Below, one piece after another: positions 41,960 through 51,924 of a stretch of 64,000 nucleotides of DNA (position 1 is the stretch's first letter; each line of letters opens with the position of its first letter). The DNA is from an uncultured Oxalobacter sp. (GTDB lineage: Bacteria > Pseudomonadota > Gammaproteobacteria > Burkholderiales > Burkholderiaceae_D): the NCBI GenBank assembly GCA_934277985.1, contig CAKQWF010000002.1, positions 124,001-188,000 of the forward strand. Direction: 5' to 3'. The notes beneath the pieces are model-generated. The model had not been told where the DNA came from. It was given only the letters and a program-made list of their open reading frames with translations, and ran no database searches. Position numbers and translations under genes: made by a program.

Positions 41960-43495
41960 TCAATCTGCAGGTGTATCGTCTTTCAGATTCTGGTAGGGTG
42001 CGGAATAGGCTTCGGTTTCTTCTTTCGGCGTCACCGCCCAGTCCGGCTTCCGTACGGCGTAGAAAATAAAGGGCGGTGCACCAGTCAATACCAGCCCGGC
42101 GACCAGAATGCCGATATATTCCAGTACCGGCATGTTGCTGAACTGGCTGGGAGGAATCAGGCCGAAAACGATCGCCAGAACCGTTGCCGCCAATCCCAGA
42201 CCGCACCAGAAATGCAGACCTTTCAGAATGAAGCCGCGTTTGACGTCGGGCTGCGTTTTTCTGAGTTTGATGGCGGACATGAACATGAAAATATAGATGA
42301 TCAGATACATCAAGGCCGCCATGGCAGAAAGCATCCAGAAGGCATCCGAGACATTGTCGATGAACACATAGGCTGTCGAAAGGATTGTGACCAGAATGGC
42401 TTGCAAAATCAGGATGTTCTGCTGGACCCCGTTTTTGTTGACCTTTTGCAGGATAGGCGGGAACATGCCGGATTTTCCGACAAACAACAGTCCTTTGGAC
42501 GGTCCTGCTGTCCAGCCCAGTACGCCGCCCAGCGCACCGATAATCAGCAGAATACCGAGAACGGGAGTGACCCATGCGATGTCAAAAGCATTGAAAAAGG
42601 CGGCATAGGCCTGAATGACACCGGCGGTCAGGCTGGTGGAGTCGGCAGGTACGACCAGAGAGATCGACAGTGTCGGTGGAATGAAAATCAGCACGATCAT
42701 GATGACGGCCAGAAGAATGGCGCGCGGCATTTCACGTTGGGGATTTTTCAGTTCACGCGCATGAATGGCGTTCATTTCGATACCGGCATAAGCCAGAAAG
42801 TTGCTGACGATCAGAACCAGTCCCGCAATACTGCCGGTAAAGGCTTTCCAGTAATCCTGATGCAGATGATGTGCGCCTGCCAGGGTTTGTCCGTGTTCAC
42901 GGAAAACGGAAGGAATCAGTGCGCTCCATGACATGTCAGCGGCAGATGGATTGCCCATGAGCAGCCAGATGATGCCTAAAATAACCAGACAGGCAGCAGG
43001 AAGCGCCGTTCCCAGCAGCATGAACCATTTGGTGAATTTCGAGATGGTATCGAAACCACGCATTGCCAGAAGCGTCGAGGCCCAGTAAAAAACGATGATG
43101 ATGATACAGGTGAAAATCCCGTTGTTTGCCAGATCGGGATTGAACATATAGGCCAGTGTGCTGGCCGCGAATCCGAGTACACTGGGATACCAGACAACGA
43201 CTTCGATCCACAAAAACCAGATCACGAAAAATCCGAGCCGTTCTCCATAAGCTTGTTTGACCCAGCCGTAAATACCGCCGTTCCAGCCGGTGCCGAGTTC
43301 GGAGGCGACCAATGCGACCGGTATGAAAAAAACGACTGCCGGGATCAGAAACAGCATGATCGAACCGAGACCGTAAACGGCCATGGCAGGCAGGGAACGG
43401 ATGCTGGCCACGGCAGCCACCATCATGAAGGCAATGGTCAACCAGGTGATGTAAGTGCGTTTTTTTGTATTTCGGGTATTTTTATCAGTAGCCAT
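41960..43495 (-). CDS. gadC: Glutamate/GABA antiporter GadC
   Basis: GadC exchanges external glutamate (or glutamine) for internal GABA across the inner membrane, the transport arm of the glutamate acid-resistance system. The 511-residue length is the same as that of the E. coli protein. About 12 membrane segments are visible, starting with WLTIAFMMVAAVASIRSLP and including ASELGTGWNGGIYGWVKQAYG, which is characteristic of the GadC branch of the APC superfamily. The C-terminal tail after the last helix (about 35 residues) is polar and could act as the pH-sensitive plug. It is the third gene of gadB-glsA-gadC; 57 bases separate it from glsA. Confidence 0.93.
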   Translation of the reverse strand: MATDKNTRNTKKRTYITWLTIAFMMVAAVASIRSLPAMAVYGLGSIMLFLIPAVVFFIPVALVASELGTGWNGGIYGWVKQAYGERLGFFVIWFLWIEVVVWYPSVLGFAASTLAYMFNPDLANNGIFTCIIIIVFYWASTLLAMRGFDTISKFTKWFMLLGTALPAACLVILGIIWLLMGNPSAADMSWSALIPSVFREHGQTLAGAHHLHQDYWKAFTGSIAGLVLIVSNFLAYAGIEMNAIHARELKNPQREMPRAILLAVIMIVLIFIPPTLSISLVVPADSTSLTAGVIQAYAAFFNAFDIAWVTPVLGILLIIGALGGVLGWTAGPSKGLLFVGKSGMFPPILQKVNKNGVQQNILILQAILVTILSTAYVFIDNVSDAFWMLSAMAALMYLIIYIFMFMSAIKLRKTQPDVKRGFILKGLHFWCGLGLAATVLAIVFGLIPPSQFSNMPVLEYIGILVAGLVLTGAPPFIFYAVRKPDWAVTPKEETEAYSAPYQNLKDDTPAD

Positions 43496-43552
43496 GAAAG
43501 CCTCTCTGGTGAAAAGGGGACTTCCCCTTGACGAAAGTCCCGGTTCCCTTTT

Positions 43553-44503
43553 TTATTTTTTGAACAGATTCCAGCCCAGTATTTCACTGAGGAAGATGCC
43601 TGCTTTCTGGCCTCTGACACTATTGCCGTGAACGTCAAGCGGTGGTGCGAAAGCAGCCAGTGCACAGATGCCCGGAACGATAGCCAGAATGCCGCCGCCG
43701 ACGCCGCTCTTTCCGGGAAGTCCGGCACTGTAGAGCCAGTTTCCCGTGTTTTCGTACATGCCGTTCATCATCATTTCAGCAAGGATCGGCGGAACGTTTT
43801 CTTCCTTGATGACCCGTTTCCCGGTAACGGGATGAATGCCGCTGTTTGCCAGTGTTCCGCCCATGATGGCGAGATCGCGGCATGTGATAGCTACCGAACA
43901 TTGCCGTGTGTAAATGTCGCAGGCGTGATCCGGATCGACTTGCAGGCTGCCACTGCTTTTAAGCAGCCATGAAATACCGCGATTGTGTGCATTGGTGTCG
44001 GATTCGGAACGGTAAACCGCATCATTGACCGTCAGTTCACGTCCGGCGAACCGGTTGTATGTTCCGATGATCTTGTTCCATCGCTCTTCAGGAGAAGCAG
44101 CCCCGATCAGTCCCACGGTAGCGATAGCGCCGGCATTGTCAAAGGGATTGTAGGGATGTTCATCGTGCAGTTCGAGATCAATGACGGAATTGAACGGTTC
44201 ACTGGAAGCGTTGCTGCCGATTTTCGATTTGAAAGTCTCTTTGTCCATTTCTTCCAGCACGCAAGCCAGTGTAAATACCTTGGAAATGGATTCCATGGCG
44301 AAGTCGTAGCGGGTATCGCCGACTTCCAGTATTTCGCCGTCGGTAAATGCCAGGGCGATACCGAACAGGTTGGAAGGTACCGAAGCCAGATACGGAATGT
44401 AGCTGGCGTTCGCGCCTTCGTTCACGGATTGCAATGTCTGGTGTGCCGTTTTCATGGCGTCCAGAACATGTTGTCTTTTCGTTGGGAGTTGTTGGGTACT
44501 CAT
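43553..44503 (-). CDS. glsA: Glutaminase, GlsA/YbaS type
   Basis: Glutaminase hydrolyses glutamine to glutamate and ammonia. The 316-residue protein has the serine-hydrolase (beta-lactamase-like) motif ESISKVF with the nucleophile Ser near 72 and Lys near 75, ASYIPYLA, DNAGAIATVGL, the EP segment ASSEPFN, and GLPGKSGVGGGILA near the C-terminus. In acid both products help: ammonia takes up a proton and glutamate feeds GadB. The start MSTQQLP at 44503 agrees with family length; the open frame begins 9 codons upstream. It lies between gadB (54 bases) and gadC. Confidence 0.95.
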   Translation of the reverse strand: MSTQQLPTKRQHVLDAMKTAHQTLQSVNEGANASYIPYLASVPSNLFGIALAFTDGEILEVGDTRYDFAMESISKVFTLACVLEEMDKETFKSKIGSNASSEPFNSVIDLELHDEHPYNPFDNAGAIATVGLIGAASPEERWNKIIGTYNRFAGRELTVNDAVYRSESDTNAHNRGISWLLKSSGSLQVDPDHACDIYTRQCSVAITCRDLAIMGGTLANSGIHPVTGKRVIKEENVPPILAEMMMNGMYENTGNWLYSAGLPGKSGVGGGILAIVPGICALAAFAPPLDVHGNSVRGQKAGIFLSEILGWNLFKK

Positions 44504-44557
44504 GGATGGATTCCTGTGTATGTGATGCATTTTGCTTTGTCTTCGCGCAGGCCGGAG

Positions 44558-45952
44558 TTACCGGCCTCCGTGATTGCCCATGCGTGCTTCATGACCGACG
44601 AATCCATGCGGCTGGTGGGTATGGAAGAAATCGATGGAGCGTTTGAAGTCATCCAGCAGCAGGGTCGCCATGTCGGCGGACAGTCCCTGTCTGACCAGAA
44701 TACGCTGGACGATGATATGGTCGGCATCGGGTTGCAGGGGATAGGCAGGGACTTGCCAGCCTCTGGTTCTCAGGTGGTCCGCCAGGTCGTAAAGGGTGTA
44801 GGGGGTGTCTGCATCCTTGCGGATACGCCAGGTGACCGCCGGAATGCCTTCCTGTTCACGTCCGCTGTGGATCATTTCGAAGGGGCCGAGCTGTTGCAGA
44901 CCGTCGGCGAGCATTTGTGCCGTGTCGTAACAGGCTGCATGGATACGGCGGTAACCTTCGCGACCGAGCCTGAGCAGGTTGTAATACTGGCAGATGATCT
45001 GGCCGGCTGGTCTGGAAAAATTGAGCGCGAAAGTCGGCAGATCGCCACCCAGATAGTTGACATGGAAAATCAGGCCTTCCGGAAGGTCTTTCGTTTCACG
45101 CCAGACAACCCAGCCGACACCCAATGGTGCGAGGCCGAATTTGTGGCCGGATGCACTGATGGATTTGACGCGCGGCAGCCGGAAATCCCAGAGAATGTCT
45201 TTCGCGCAAAAAGGTGCCAGAAAACCGCCGCTGGCGGCATCGACATGAATGTCGATATCCAGTCCGGTATCTGTCTGCAGTTTGTCGAGCGCGTCGGAGA
45301 GTGGCTTGACCGGTTCATACAGTCCTGTAAAGGTCTGGCCGAATGTCGGGACGACGAAGATCGTGTTTTCGTCGATCATCGGGAGCATGTCTTCCGGCGA
45401 CATGACGTAATGGTTTTCCGACATGGGCATTTCCCGGATTTCGATGTCCCAGTAACGTGCGAATTTCAGCCAGCAGACCTGAACCGGTCCGCATACCATA
45501 TTGGGTTTGTCGTATGGTTTTCCGGCCGCTTTTCTCTTTTCGCGCCAGCGCCACAATGCCGCCAGACCACCGAGCATGCATGCTTCGCTGGAGCCGACCG
45601 TGGATGTGCCGATCGTACCGGTGGCATCCGGAGCGTTCCAGAGGTCGGCCAGCATATGGACACAGTAATTTTCGATCGCTGCCGCCTGCGGGTATTCATC
45701 CTTGTCGATCATGTTTTTGTCGATGGACAGATCCATCAGCCGGTGTACTTCATCTTCTTCGAATGTCTGGCAAAAAGTTACCAGATTCTGGCGTGCATTG
45801 CCATCCAGATACAATTCATCGTGTACGACCTGATAGACGGCGCCGGCATTTTGTTCGCTGTCGGGAAAGGTTTTTCTGTTGGCTGGTCGCCCGGTGAACG
45901 ATGAACCAAAAACCGGATCGTTGCGTGTCATGTCGGTACTCAGATAAGCCAT
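44558..45952 (-). CDS. gadB: Glutamate decarboxylase
   Basis: GadB converts glutamate to GABA and CO2 with PLP and consumes a cytoplasmic proton. The 464-residue length fits the family (E. coli 466). PLP-binding residues are seen in [13 protein letters not shown] (Asp to the pyridine N) and [13 protein letters not shown] (Schiff-base Lys near 271), and [15 protein letters not shown] contacts the phosphate. The start at 45952 has GGAGG 5 bases upstream, while the frame runs open to 46093. First gene of gadB-glsA-gadC. The C-terminus ends with NHGGR, unlike the E. coli KHT end that closes the active site above its pH optimum, so its pH response may differ. Confidence 0.96.
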   Translation of the reverse strand: MAYLSTDMTRNDPVFGSSFTGRPANRKTFPDSEQNAGAVYQVVHDELYLDGNARQNLVTFCQTFEEDEVHRLMDLSIDKNMIDKDEYPQAAAIENYCVHMLADLWNAPDATGTIGTSTVGSSEACMLGGLAALWRWREKRKAAGKPYDKPNMVCGPVQVCWLKFARYWDIEIREMPMSENHYVMSPEDMLPMIDENTIFVVPTFGQTFTGLYEPVKPLSDALDKLQTDTGLDIDIHVDAASGGFLAPFCAKDILWDFRLPRVKSISASGHKFGLAPLGVGWVVWRETKDLPEGLIFHVNYLGGDLPTFALNFSRPAGQIICQYYNLLRLGREGYRRIHAACYDTAQMLADGLQQLGPFEMIHSGREQEGIPAVTWRIRKDADTPYTLYDLADHLRTRGWQVPAYPLQPDADHIIVQRILVRQGLSADMATLLLDDFKRSIDFFHTHQPHGFVGHEARMGNHGGR

Positions 45953-46313
45953 GGTTGCCTCCGTTTTGTCGGGCTGATGACCCGAAAGTGAGAAATATCC
46001 CGTTACCTGTCCTTTTCGCACGGTGCAACGCGATTTGTCATGCTGAGTCGGACAGGTATGGTGTTTGACCAAACGGTTCCAATGTACCTGCACGCACAGC
46101 AGGGGATTTGAGCTTCATTAAAGGGATTGTGATTTGCGGCGGTCGTTCGGTACGGCCGTCCGTCGTGCAGGCTGGTCGGAAATGGAGCGGGTGAATGCAG
46201 ACGGCATTCCGTATCGTGCAACGGGTGTGCCATGACAGCCAAGAGAGAGAATGGTTCCGGTGCGTGATGTCGCCGGTTTCCTGTGTTTGTGCAGGCGCAG
46301 GGGTATGGACATG
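45953..46313 (-). promoter_or_regulatory. Leader and presumed promoter region of gadB, with a palindrome
   Basis: There is no gene in this stretch. On the minus strand, about 110 bases before the gadB ATG, a perfect 12-base palindrome GTTTG-GT-CAAAC (46063-46074) lies just downstream of TTGGAA (46077-46082), a fair -35; the matching -10 (CATACC) is weak. A weak promoter with an operator in the spacer would fit an activated or repressed acid-response gene. A second inverted repeat CCTGC...GCAGG lies just upstream. Confidence 0.35.
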
Positions 46314-46336
46314 AAAAAGGCCGGCGGATGCCGGCC
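46314..46336 (-). terminator. Intrinsic terminator after lysS
   Basis: On the minus strand GGCCGGC and GCCGGCC pair around a 4-base loop and are followed by five T. It lies 27 bases after the lysS stop and separates it from gadB transcription. Confidence 0.8.
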
Positions 46337-46362
46337 CACATGGCTAGTCCGACGAAAAGGAC

Positions 46363-47895
46363 TCAGTCTTCACGCCGCATGTGCGGGAAGAGAATGACAT
46401 CGCGGATATTGGGCGAATCGGTCAGCAGCATGACCAGACGGTCGATACCGATACCGCAACCGCCCGCCGGAGGCATGCCGTATTCCAGCGCACGGATATA
46501 GTCCGAATCGTAGTACATGGCTTCTTCGTCGCCTGCATCCTTGGCCTCGACCTGTTTCATGAAACGTGCCGACTGGTCTTCGGGATCGTTCAGTTCGGAA
46601 AAACCGTTGGCGATTTCACGGCCGACCATGAACAGTTCGAACCGTTCGGTAATGTCGGGACGGGTATCCGATGCACGTGCCAGCGGAGAGACTTCGACAG
46701 GGTAGTCAATGATGTAGGTCGGTTCCCACAGTTTGGCTTCGGCCGTTTCCTCGAACATGGCCAGTTGCAAGGCGCCGATACCGGCTGTCGGCAGCAGTTC
46801 GACACCGAATTTTTTCAGTTCGGCACGCATGAAGTCCGCGTCGTTGAGCTGTTCGGTCGTATATTGCGGTGCGTATTTTGCGATGGCTTCCAGAATCGTC
46901 AGACGATGGAATGGTTTGGAAAAATCCAGTTCCCGTCCCTGATAGGTGATGACCGGTGTGCCATAGGTATCGAGCACTGCCTGACGGATCACGGTTTCGG
47001 TGAAGTCCATCAGCCATTTGTAATCGGCATAGGCGGCATAGAATTCCATCATCGTGAATTCGGGATTGTGCCGTGGTGAGACCCCTTCGTTGCGGAAATT
47101 GCGGTTCAGTTCGAAGACACGGTCGAACCCGCCGACCAGAAGACGTTTGAGGTAAAGTTCCGGTGCGATACGCATGAACATCTGCATGTCCAGCGCGTTG
47201 TGATAGGTGATGAAAGGTTTGGCTGCAGCACCACCCGGGATCGGATGCAGCATCGGTGTTTCCACTTCCATGAAACCATGTTCGCTCATGAAACGGCGAA
47301 TGGATGCGATGGCTGCGGTTCTGGCCTTGAAAGTGCGGCGGGTTTCATCGTTCATGATCAGATCGACATACCGCTGGCGATATTTGATTTCCTGGTCGGC
47401 CAGTCCGTGGAATTTGTCCGGCAGAGGACGGATCGATTTCGTGATCAGGCGCAGCGATGTCACACGAATCGTCAGTTCACCCGTTTTGGTTTTGAAGAGC
47501 GTTCCTTCGGCACCCAGAATGTCGCCGATGTCGTAGCGTTTGAAAGCGTCATGCGCTTCCTTGCCGATGGAATCGTTGGAAATGAAAAGCTGGATACGTC
47601 CGTCAGCACGCGGACCGGAAGCATCCATCAGGGTGGCGAACGAGGCCTTGCCCATGACGCGTTTGAGCATCATGCGTCCTGCGACGCAAACGTTGACGGC
47701 AGCCGGTTCCAGCGTGTCGTTGTTCTGGCTGTCGTATTGCGCATGCAAATCAGCAGCCTTGTGGCGTGGACGAAAATCATTGGGATAGGCGACACCTTCC
47801 TGACGCAGGGCGGCCAGTTTGGCACGGCGCTCTGCCATGATGGAATTTTCATCGGCAGCTGTTGCCGGTTCGTTTTTCTTTGTTGGCGAAGTCAT
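46363..47895 (-). CDS. lysS: Lysyl-tRNA synthetase, class II
   Basis: LysS charges tRNA-Lys. The 510-residue protein has an N-terminal OB-fold anticodon-binding domain (about 65-175; [16 protein letters not shown]) and the class II catalytic core: motif 1 (FMEVETPML), motif 2 ([18 protein letters not shown]) and motif 3 ([14 protein letters not shown]). It follows prfB by 42 bases, the same prfB-lysS order as in E. coli, which suggests co-transcription. A GC-rich terminator follows. Confidence 0.97.
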   Translation of the reverse strand: MTSPTKKNEPATAADENSIMAERRAKLAALRQEGVAYPNDFRPRHKAADLHAQYDSQNNDTLEPAAVNVCVAGRMMLKRVMGKASFATLMDASGPRADGRIQLFISNDSIGKEAHDAFKRYDIGDILGAEGTLFKTKTGELTIRVTSLRLITKSIRPLPDKFHGLADQEIKYRQRYVDLIMNDETRRTFKARTAAIASIRRFMSEHGFMEVETPMLHPIPGGAAAKPFITYHNALDMQMFMRIAPELYLKRLLVGGFDRVFELNRNFRNEGVSPRHNPEFTMMEFYAAYADYKWLMDFTETVIRQAVLDTYGTPVITYQGRELDFSKPFHRLTILEAIAKYAPQYTTEQLNDADFMRAELKKFGVELLPTAGIGALQLAMFEETAEAKLWEPTYIIDYPVEVSPLARASDTRPDITERFELFMVGREIANGFSELNDPEDQSARFMKQVEAKDAGDEEAMYYDSDYIRALEYGMPPAGGCGIGIDRLVMLLTDSPNIRDVILFPHMRRED

Positions 47896-47937
47896 GATGC
47901 AAGATGGATTCGGAATGGATGAAAATAGTCTGGTAAC

Positions 47938-49042
47938 TTATATGCCCTGCTTGAGCGATTCGGTGATGAAATCGTCGAGATCGCCATCCAGTACGGCCTT
48001 GGTGTTACCCGTTTCGTAATTGGTACGCAAGTCCTTGATACGTGAAGAATCAAGGACATAGGAACGAATCTGGTGTCCCCAGCCGACATCGGTCTTGGAA
48101 TCTTCCAGTTTCTGTTGTTCGGCCATGCGTTTTCGCAGTTCCAGTTCGTACAGACGGGACTTGAGCATTTCCCAGGCGTCGGCACGGTTGCGGTGCTGGC
48201 TGCGGTCGTTCTGGCACTGGACGACGATACCTGTCGGCATATGAGTCAGACGGACGGCTGAATCGGTCTTGTTGATGTGCTGGCCACCGGCGCCGGACGC
48301 ACGGTAGGTATCGACACGGACATCGGCAGGATTGATGTCGATATGGATGGAATCGTCCACTTCCGGATAGACGAACAGACTGCAAAAGGATGTGTGTCGT
48401 CCATTGGCGGAATCGAAAGGCGATTTGCGAACCAGCCGGTGGACACCTGTTTCCGTACGCAGATAACCGTAGGCATAATCGCCTTCGACCTTGATCGTTG
48501 CGGTCTTGATACCGGCGACTTCACCGTCGGACTGTTCCAGAATGGTGGTTGAAAAACCCTTGCGTTCGCAATAGCGCAGATACTGACGCATGATCATGGA
48601 TGCCCAGTCCTGTGCTTCGGTGCCTCCGGCACCTGCCTGAATGTCGATGAAACAGTTGCACGGATCCATCGGATTGGAGAACATGCGTCGGAATTCCAGT
48701 TTTTCGATCTGGTCCTGCAGCGCCGTTACATCGGATTCTACGGCCTTGAGGGTGTCGTCATCGTGTTCTTCCTTTGCCATTTCGAAGAGTTCCGCGGCAT
48801 CGTTCAGCCCGGATTTGATGTGGCGTAACGACAGGACGACGTTTTCAAGCGATTTTTTTTCACGGCCGAGTTCCTGGGCTTTTTTGGGGTCGTTCCAGAT
48901 GTCCGGATCTTCCAGTTCGGCGTTTACCTGCTCAAGTTTGTCTGACTTGGCAGCGAAGTCAAAGATACCCCCGTAAGGCTGTCTCGCGATCGGTCAGGTC
49001 GGCGATACGGTGGGAGATAGAATTGATACGTTCTGCTTCCAT
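47938..49042 (-). CDS. prfB: Peptide chain release factor 2, with programmed +1 frameshift
   Basis: RF2 terminates translation at UGA and UAA. The gene is read in two frames: 27 sense codons from the ATG at 49042 ([10 protein letters not shown]...), then an in-frame TGA at 48961-48959. Ribosomes must slip +1 at CTT-TGA-C to continue for 340 residues, giving 367 in all (E. coli 365). The slip site is the classical one, with a GGGGG Shine-Dalgarno-like run just before TATCTTTGAC. The product has the SPF tripeptide (stop-codon recognition) and [12 protein letters not shown] with the GGQ that triggers hydrolysis. It autoregulates: abundant RF2 terminates at the TGA. Upstream of lysS. Confidence 0.97.
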
Positions 49043-49176
49043 GATGGTTTTATGCTTTATGGCGTTGATACAAATATGAAATTATACCCTGAGGGGGCGT
49101 GGATGCGTGCCATTTTGATTTTTTCATGTGTCCGAAGGGCATGAATTTGTATCCGATAGGCCATGGATACGTTTTT

Positions 49177-50097
49177 TCAGGTTTTCATGAAAAGTACCAG
49201 TCCCGTTATGATGACGAGGCTGAACAGGATCGATATGGACAGTGTCAGGCTGGAAAGTGCGCCGTCGCTTTGGCAGCGGATGGTATAGATCGGTGCGATG
49301 GACGAGACCGGTGCGAAAGCGACGACAGCCAGTACTTGCCGGATTTCCAGCGGAAACGGAAGGAAAAAGTACAGCAGCGCGGAACAGGCTGCACCGAAGA
49401 ACAGACGCATGCCGATGACGGAGAACATGGTCCGGTATTTGTCGGCACGTGTCCTGAATTCGAACATCATGCCGATGAGCAGCATGGCGACGAACGCATT
49501 GGCGTTCGCGACCGGTTCGATGAGCGTCAGGACGGTGTCGGGAACAGGGATGCCGAACAAGACCAGCAACAGCATCAGCATGTAGGTATCGAACGGAACG
49601 GATCCGATGAATTTTTTCAGCAAGGTTCCGGCAGTCTGTTTTTCACCGGGATTTGTCTGCAGGAATGTCGAGGTGAAAGCGAAGGAACCGCCGGTGACCA
49701 TGACGGCATTGCCGATGTCGAAAAGACAGGCGACGATCATGCCGCCCGGGCCGAAGAAATTTTGTATGAATGGCAGGGAAAAGGCACCGATGTTGAAACC
49801 GGTGACGTTTATCATGGCAAAAGCGCGTTTTTCCTTGCGTTGTCGCCAGCTTGCCAGATAGACGAGCATCATCGGGATGAAACTGCACAAAAAGCCGAGC
49901 AGGACGATGAAAAACAGGGAAGTGTCACGACTGAACTGGCCGAATGCATGAATGACGGTTGCCGGCAAAGTGATATTGAGCAGGACGAATGCCAGCAGCC
50001 TCTGGGGTGCAGGATCCCTGAAAAGCAGTTTCTTGAGGATGTATCCTGTCAGGATGATCAGGATGAAGGATAGTGCCTTGAGCAGAACGGTACTCAT
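49177..50097 (-). CDS. AEC-family transporter
   Basis: The 306-residue protein is very hydrophobic with about ten membrane segments arranged as two repeats, and the segments NITLPATVIHAFGQ and VTGFNIGAFSLPFIQNFFGPGG are typical of the auxin-efflux-carrier (AEC/MdcF) family. Bacterial members often carry malonate, malate or other carboxylates, so a dicarboxylate substrate is possible, but none can be assigned. It stands alone, with about 80 bases on each side to xthA and prfB. Confidence 0.82.
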   Translation of the reverse strand: MSTVLLKALSFILIILTGYILKKLLFRDPAPQRLLAFVLLNITLPATVIHAFGQFSRDTSLFFIVLLGFLCSFIPMMLVYLASWRQRKEKRAFAMINVTGFNIGAFSLPFIQNFFGPGGMIVACLFDIGNAVMVTGGSFAFTSTFLQTNPGEKQTAGTLLKKFIGSVPFDTYMLMLLLVLFGIPVPDTVLTLIEPVANANAFVAMLLIGMMFEFRTRADKYRTMFSVIGMRLFFGAACSALLYFFLPFPLEIRQVLAVVAFAPVSSIAPIYTIRCQSDGALSSLTLSISILFSLVIITGLVLFMKT

Positions 50098-50180
50098 GAA
50101 ACGCCTGTCAGAATCCTGATGTGTAAAGAAAATATATCCGGATAAACAAGTGTCCGGTGAACGTGTCTGTTTTCATCATG

Positions 50181-50948
50181 TCAGATATCCAGTTCGGCTA
50201 CAACCGGCGTGTGGTCAGATGGCTGTTTCCATGCGCGAGGTGTCTTGTCGATCGTACAGTTTCGGCATCTGGAAGCGAGCGGGCCGGAGAGCAGGATATG
50301 ATCGATACGCAGGCCGCGATTGCGTACGAAGGCCATTTGCCGGTAGTCCCACCAGCTGAAAGTACGTTCGGGTTGGTCGAAAAGACGGAATGCATCGACG
50401 AAGTCCATGTCCAGCAATGCATGGAATGCGGTACGTTCCGGTACGGAGACGAGTATGCCGTCTTTCCATACCTGTGGGTCGTGAACATCCCTGTCGTCGG
50501 GGGCGATATTGTAGTCGCCCATGAGTGCCATGTACGGATGGGAGGTTTTTTCCTGCGACAGCCACTGACGCCATGCCTTCATCCAGTCGAGTTTGTAGCG
50601 GTATTTGTCGGAATCGACGGCCTGTCCGTTCGGAATATAGGCGCAGACGATGCGGACATTGTCGCAGGTACCCGTGATGAGGCGTTGCTGCTCATCGGGA
50701 AAGAGAGGATTGTTTTTGACGACGTCTGACAATGGTTTGCGCGAGAGAATGGCGACACCGTTATAGGTTTTCTGTCCCGTGAATGTGGCATGGTAACCGG
50801 CGGCTTCTATTTCCATGACCGGAAAACGGTCGTCCGTCAGTTTGGTTTCCTGAAGGCAGAGAATATCGACGGGATTGTCGTGCAGCCACTGGAGAACCTG
50901 TGGCAGCCTGACTTTCAGGGAATTGACGTTCCATGTGGCCAGTTTCAT
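50181..50948 (-). CDS. xthA: Exodeoxyribonuclease III / AP endonuclease
   Basis: This enzyme cuts at abasic sites and degrades 3' ends in base-excision repair, the step after Nth (also in this window). The 255-residue protein begins MKLATWNVNSLKVRL and has LCLQETKL with the metal-binding Glu, GDYNIAPDDRDVHDP with catalytic Asp and Asn, WWDYRQMAF, and the final SDHTPVVAEL with the Asp-His pair. The open frame extends 5 codons upstream of the family start. It lies 28 bases after the YeiH-like gene in the same direction. Confidence 0.95.
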   Translation of the reverse strand: MKLATWNVNSLKVRLPQVLQWLHDNPVDILCLQETKLTDDRFPVMEIEAAGYHATFTGQKTYNGVAILSRKPLSDVVKNNPLFPDEQQRLITGTCDNVRIVCAYIPNGQAVDSDKYRYKLDWMKAWRQWLSQEKTSHPYMALMGDYNIAPDDRDVHDPQVWKDGILVSVPERTAFHALLDMDFVDAFRLFDQPERTFSWWDYRQMAFVRNRGLRIDHILLSGPLASRCRNCTIDKTPRAWKQPSDHTPVVAELDI

Positions 50949-50976
50949 GTTCGTGTCTCTCAAACAGGGATATTTG

Positions 50977-51924
50977 TTACAGCAGGGTGATGACGATAAA
51001 GCTCAGGAGGCTGATGAATGCCCATAATATTACGCCGAACAGGATGGAACGGACGCCGACGGTACGGATGACCTTGAGCGAAAGATCGGTTCCGATCAGA
51101 AACAGGGTGACGGCAAATCCTTTTTTCGCCAGCCAGAGGATATTGCCCGTGAGGATTTCCGGCATCGGCAAAAACGTGTTGGCGACCATGGCAAGTGCAA
51201 AAAAGAGAATGAACCAGGGTTTGTAGATTTTGCCGGATTGGTGTCTGAAGAAAAAGGATGTCACGAGCGCGACGGGAATGATCCACAGCGCGCGTGTGAG
51301 CTTGACGGTCGTGGCGATTTTCAGCGCCTCCTCTCCATAAGCAGCACCGGCGCCGACGACGGAAGAAACATCATGAATGGCGATGGCCGCCCAGGTACCA
51401 AACTGGTCTTGCGGCATATGGAAGGCGTGTCCCAGTACCGGGAAGATGAACAGAGCGATGGCATTGAGAATGAATACCGTACCGATCGAGACCGAGATTT
51501 CGGTTTCCTCTGCCTTGACAATCGGTGCGACGGCGGCAATCGCGCTGCCGCCGCAGATCGCGGTTCCGGCGGAAATCAGGTAGGCGATGGTTTTTTCGAG
51601 CTTGAACAGCTTACCCAGTACGATGCCTAAAAGCAGGACACCGAAAACGGAAACGATAGTGAAAAGAATGCCTTCCTTTCCTGCTTTCAGCGCTTCGAAA
51701 AGGTTCATGCCGAATCCCAGTCCGACGACTGATATTTGCAACAGATACCGGGATGTTTTCTTGCTGAGGTCAGGGTAGGGATTTCGAAACAGGATGGCGA
51801 AAGCCAGTCCCATAAACAATGCTGCGGGAATGGAGACGTAAGGTGTCAGACAGAGCAGCAAAAGGATGAAAAACGCCAGTTTCTGAAGACGTGGCAAAGA
51901 CTGGCTGGCTGTGGATTCATTCAT
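50977..51924 (-). CDS. YeiH/UPF0324 family putative sulfate exporter
   Basis: The 315-residue membrane protein has about nine to ten segments, and the family signatures ISVVGLGFGMNL, SAGTAICGGSAIAAVAPIVKA and AIHDVSSVVGAGAAYG are clear. UPF0324 proteins are annotated as putative sulfate or sulfite-related exporters (YeiH in E. coli, linked to TauZ-like proteins elsewhere); the substrate is not proven. No LysR regulator lies beside it, unlike in E. coli. It precedes xthA. Confidence 0.87.
   Translation of the reverse strand: MNESTASQSLPRLQKLAFFILLLLCLTPYVSIPAALFMGLAFAILFRNPYPDLSKKTSRYLLQISVVGLGFGMNLFEALKAGKEGILFTIVSVFGVLLLGIVLGKLFKLEKTIAYLISAGTAICGGSAIAAVAPIVKAEETEISVSIGTVFILNAIALFIFPVLGHAFHMPQDQFGTWAAIAIHDVSSVVGAGAAYGEEALKIATTVKLTRALWIIPVALVTSFFFRHQSGKIYKPWFILFFALAMVANTFLPMPEILTGNILWLAKKGFAVTLFLIGTDLSLKVIRTVGVRSILFGVILWAFISLLSFIVITLL

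Noticed and set aside
43985..45904. A 639-codon plus-strand frame opposite glsA and gadB
   Set aside because: It spans two opposite-strand genes and their intergenic gap, and has no domain I recognise.
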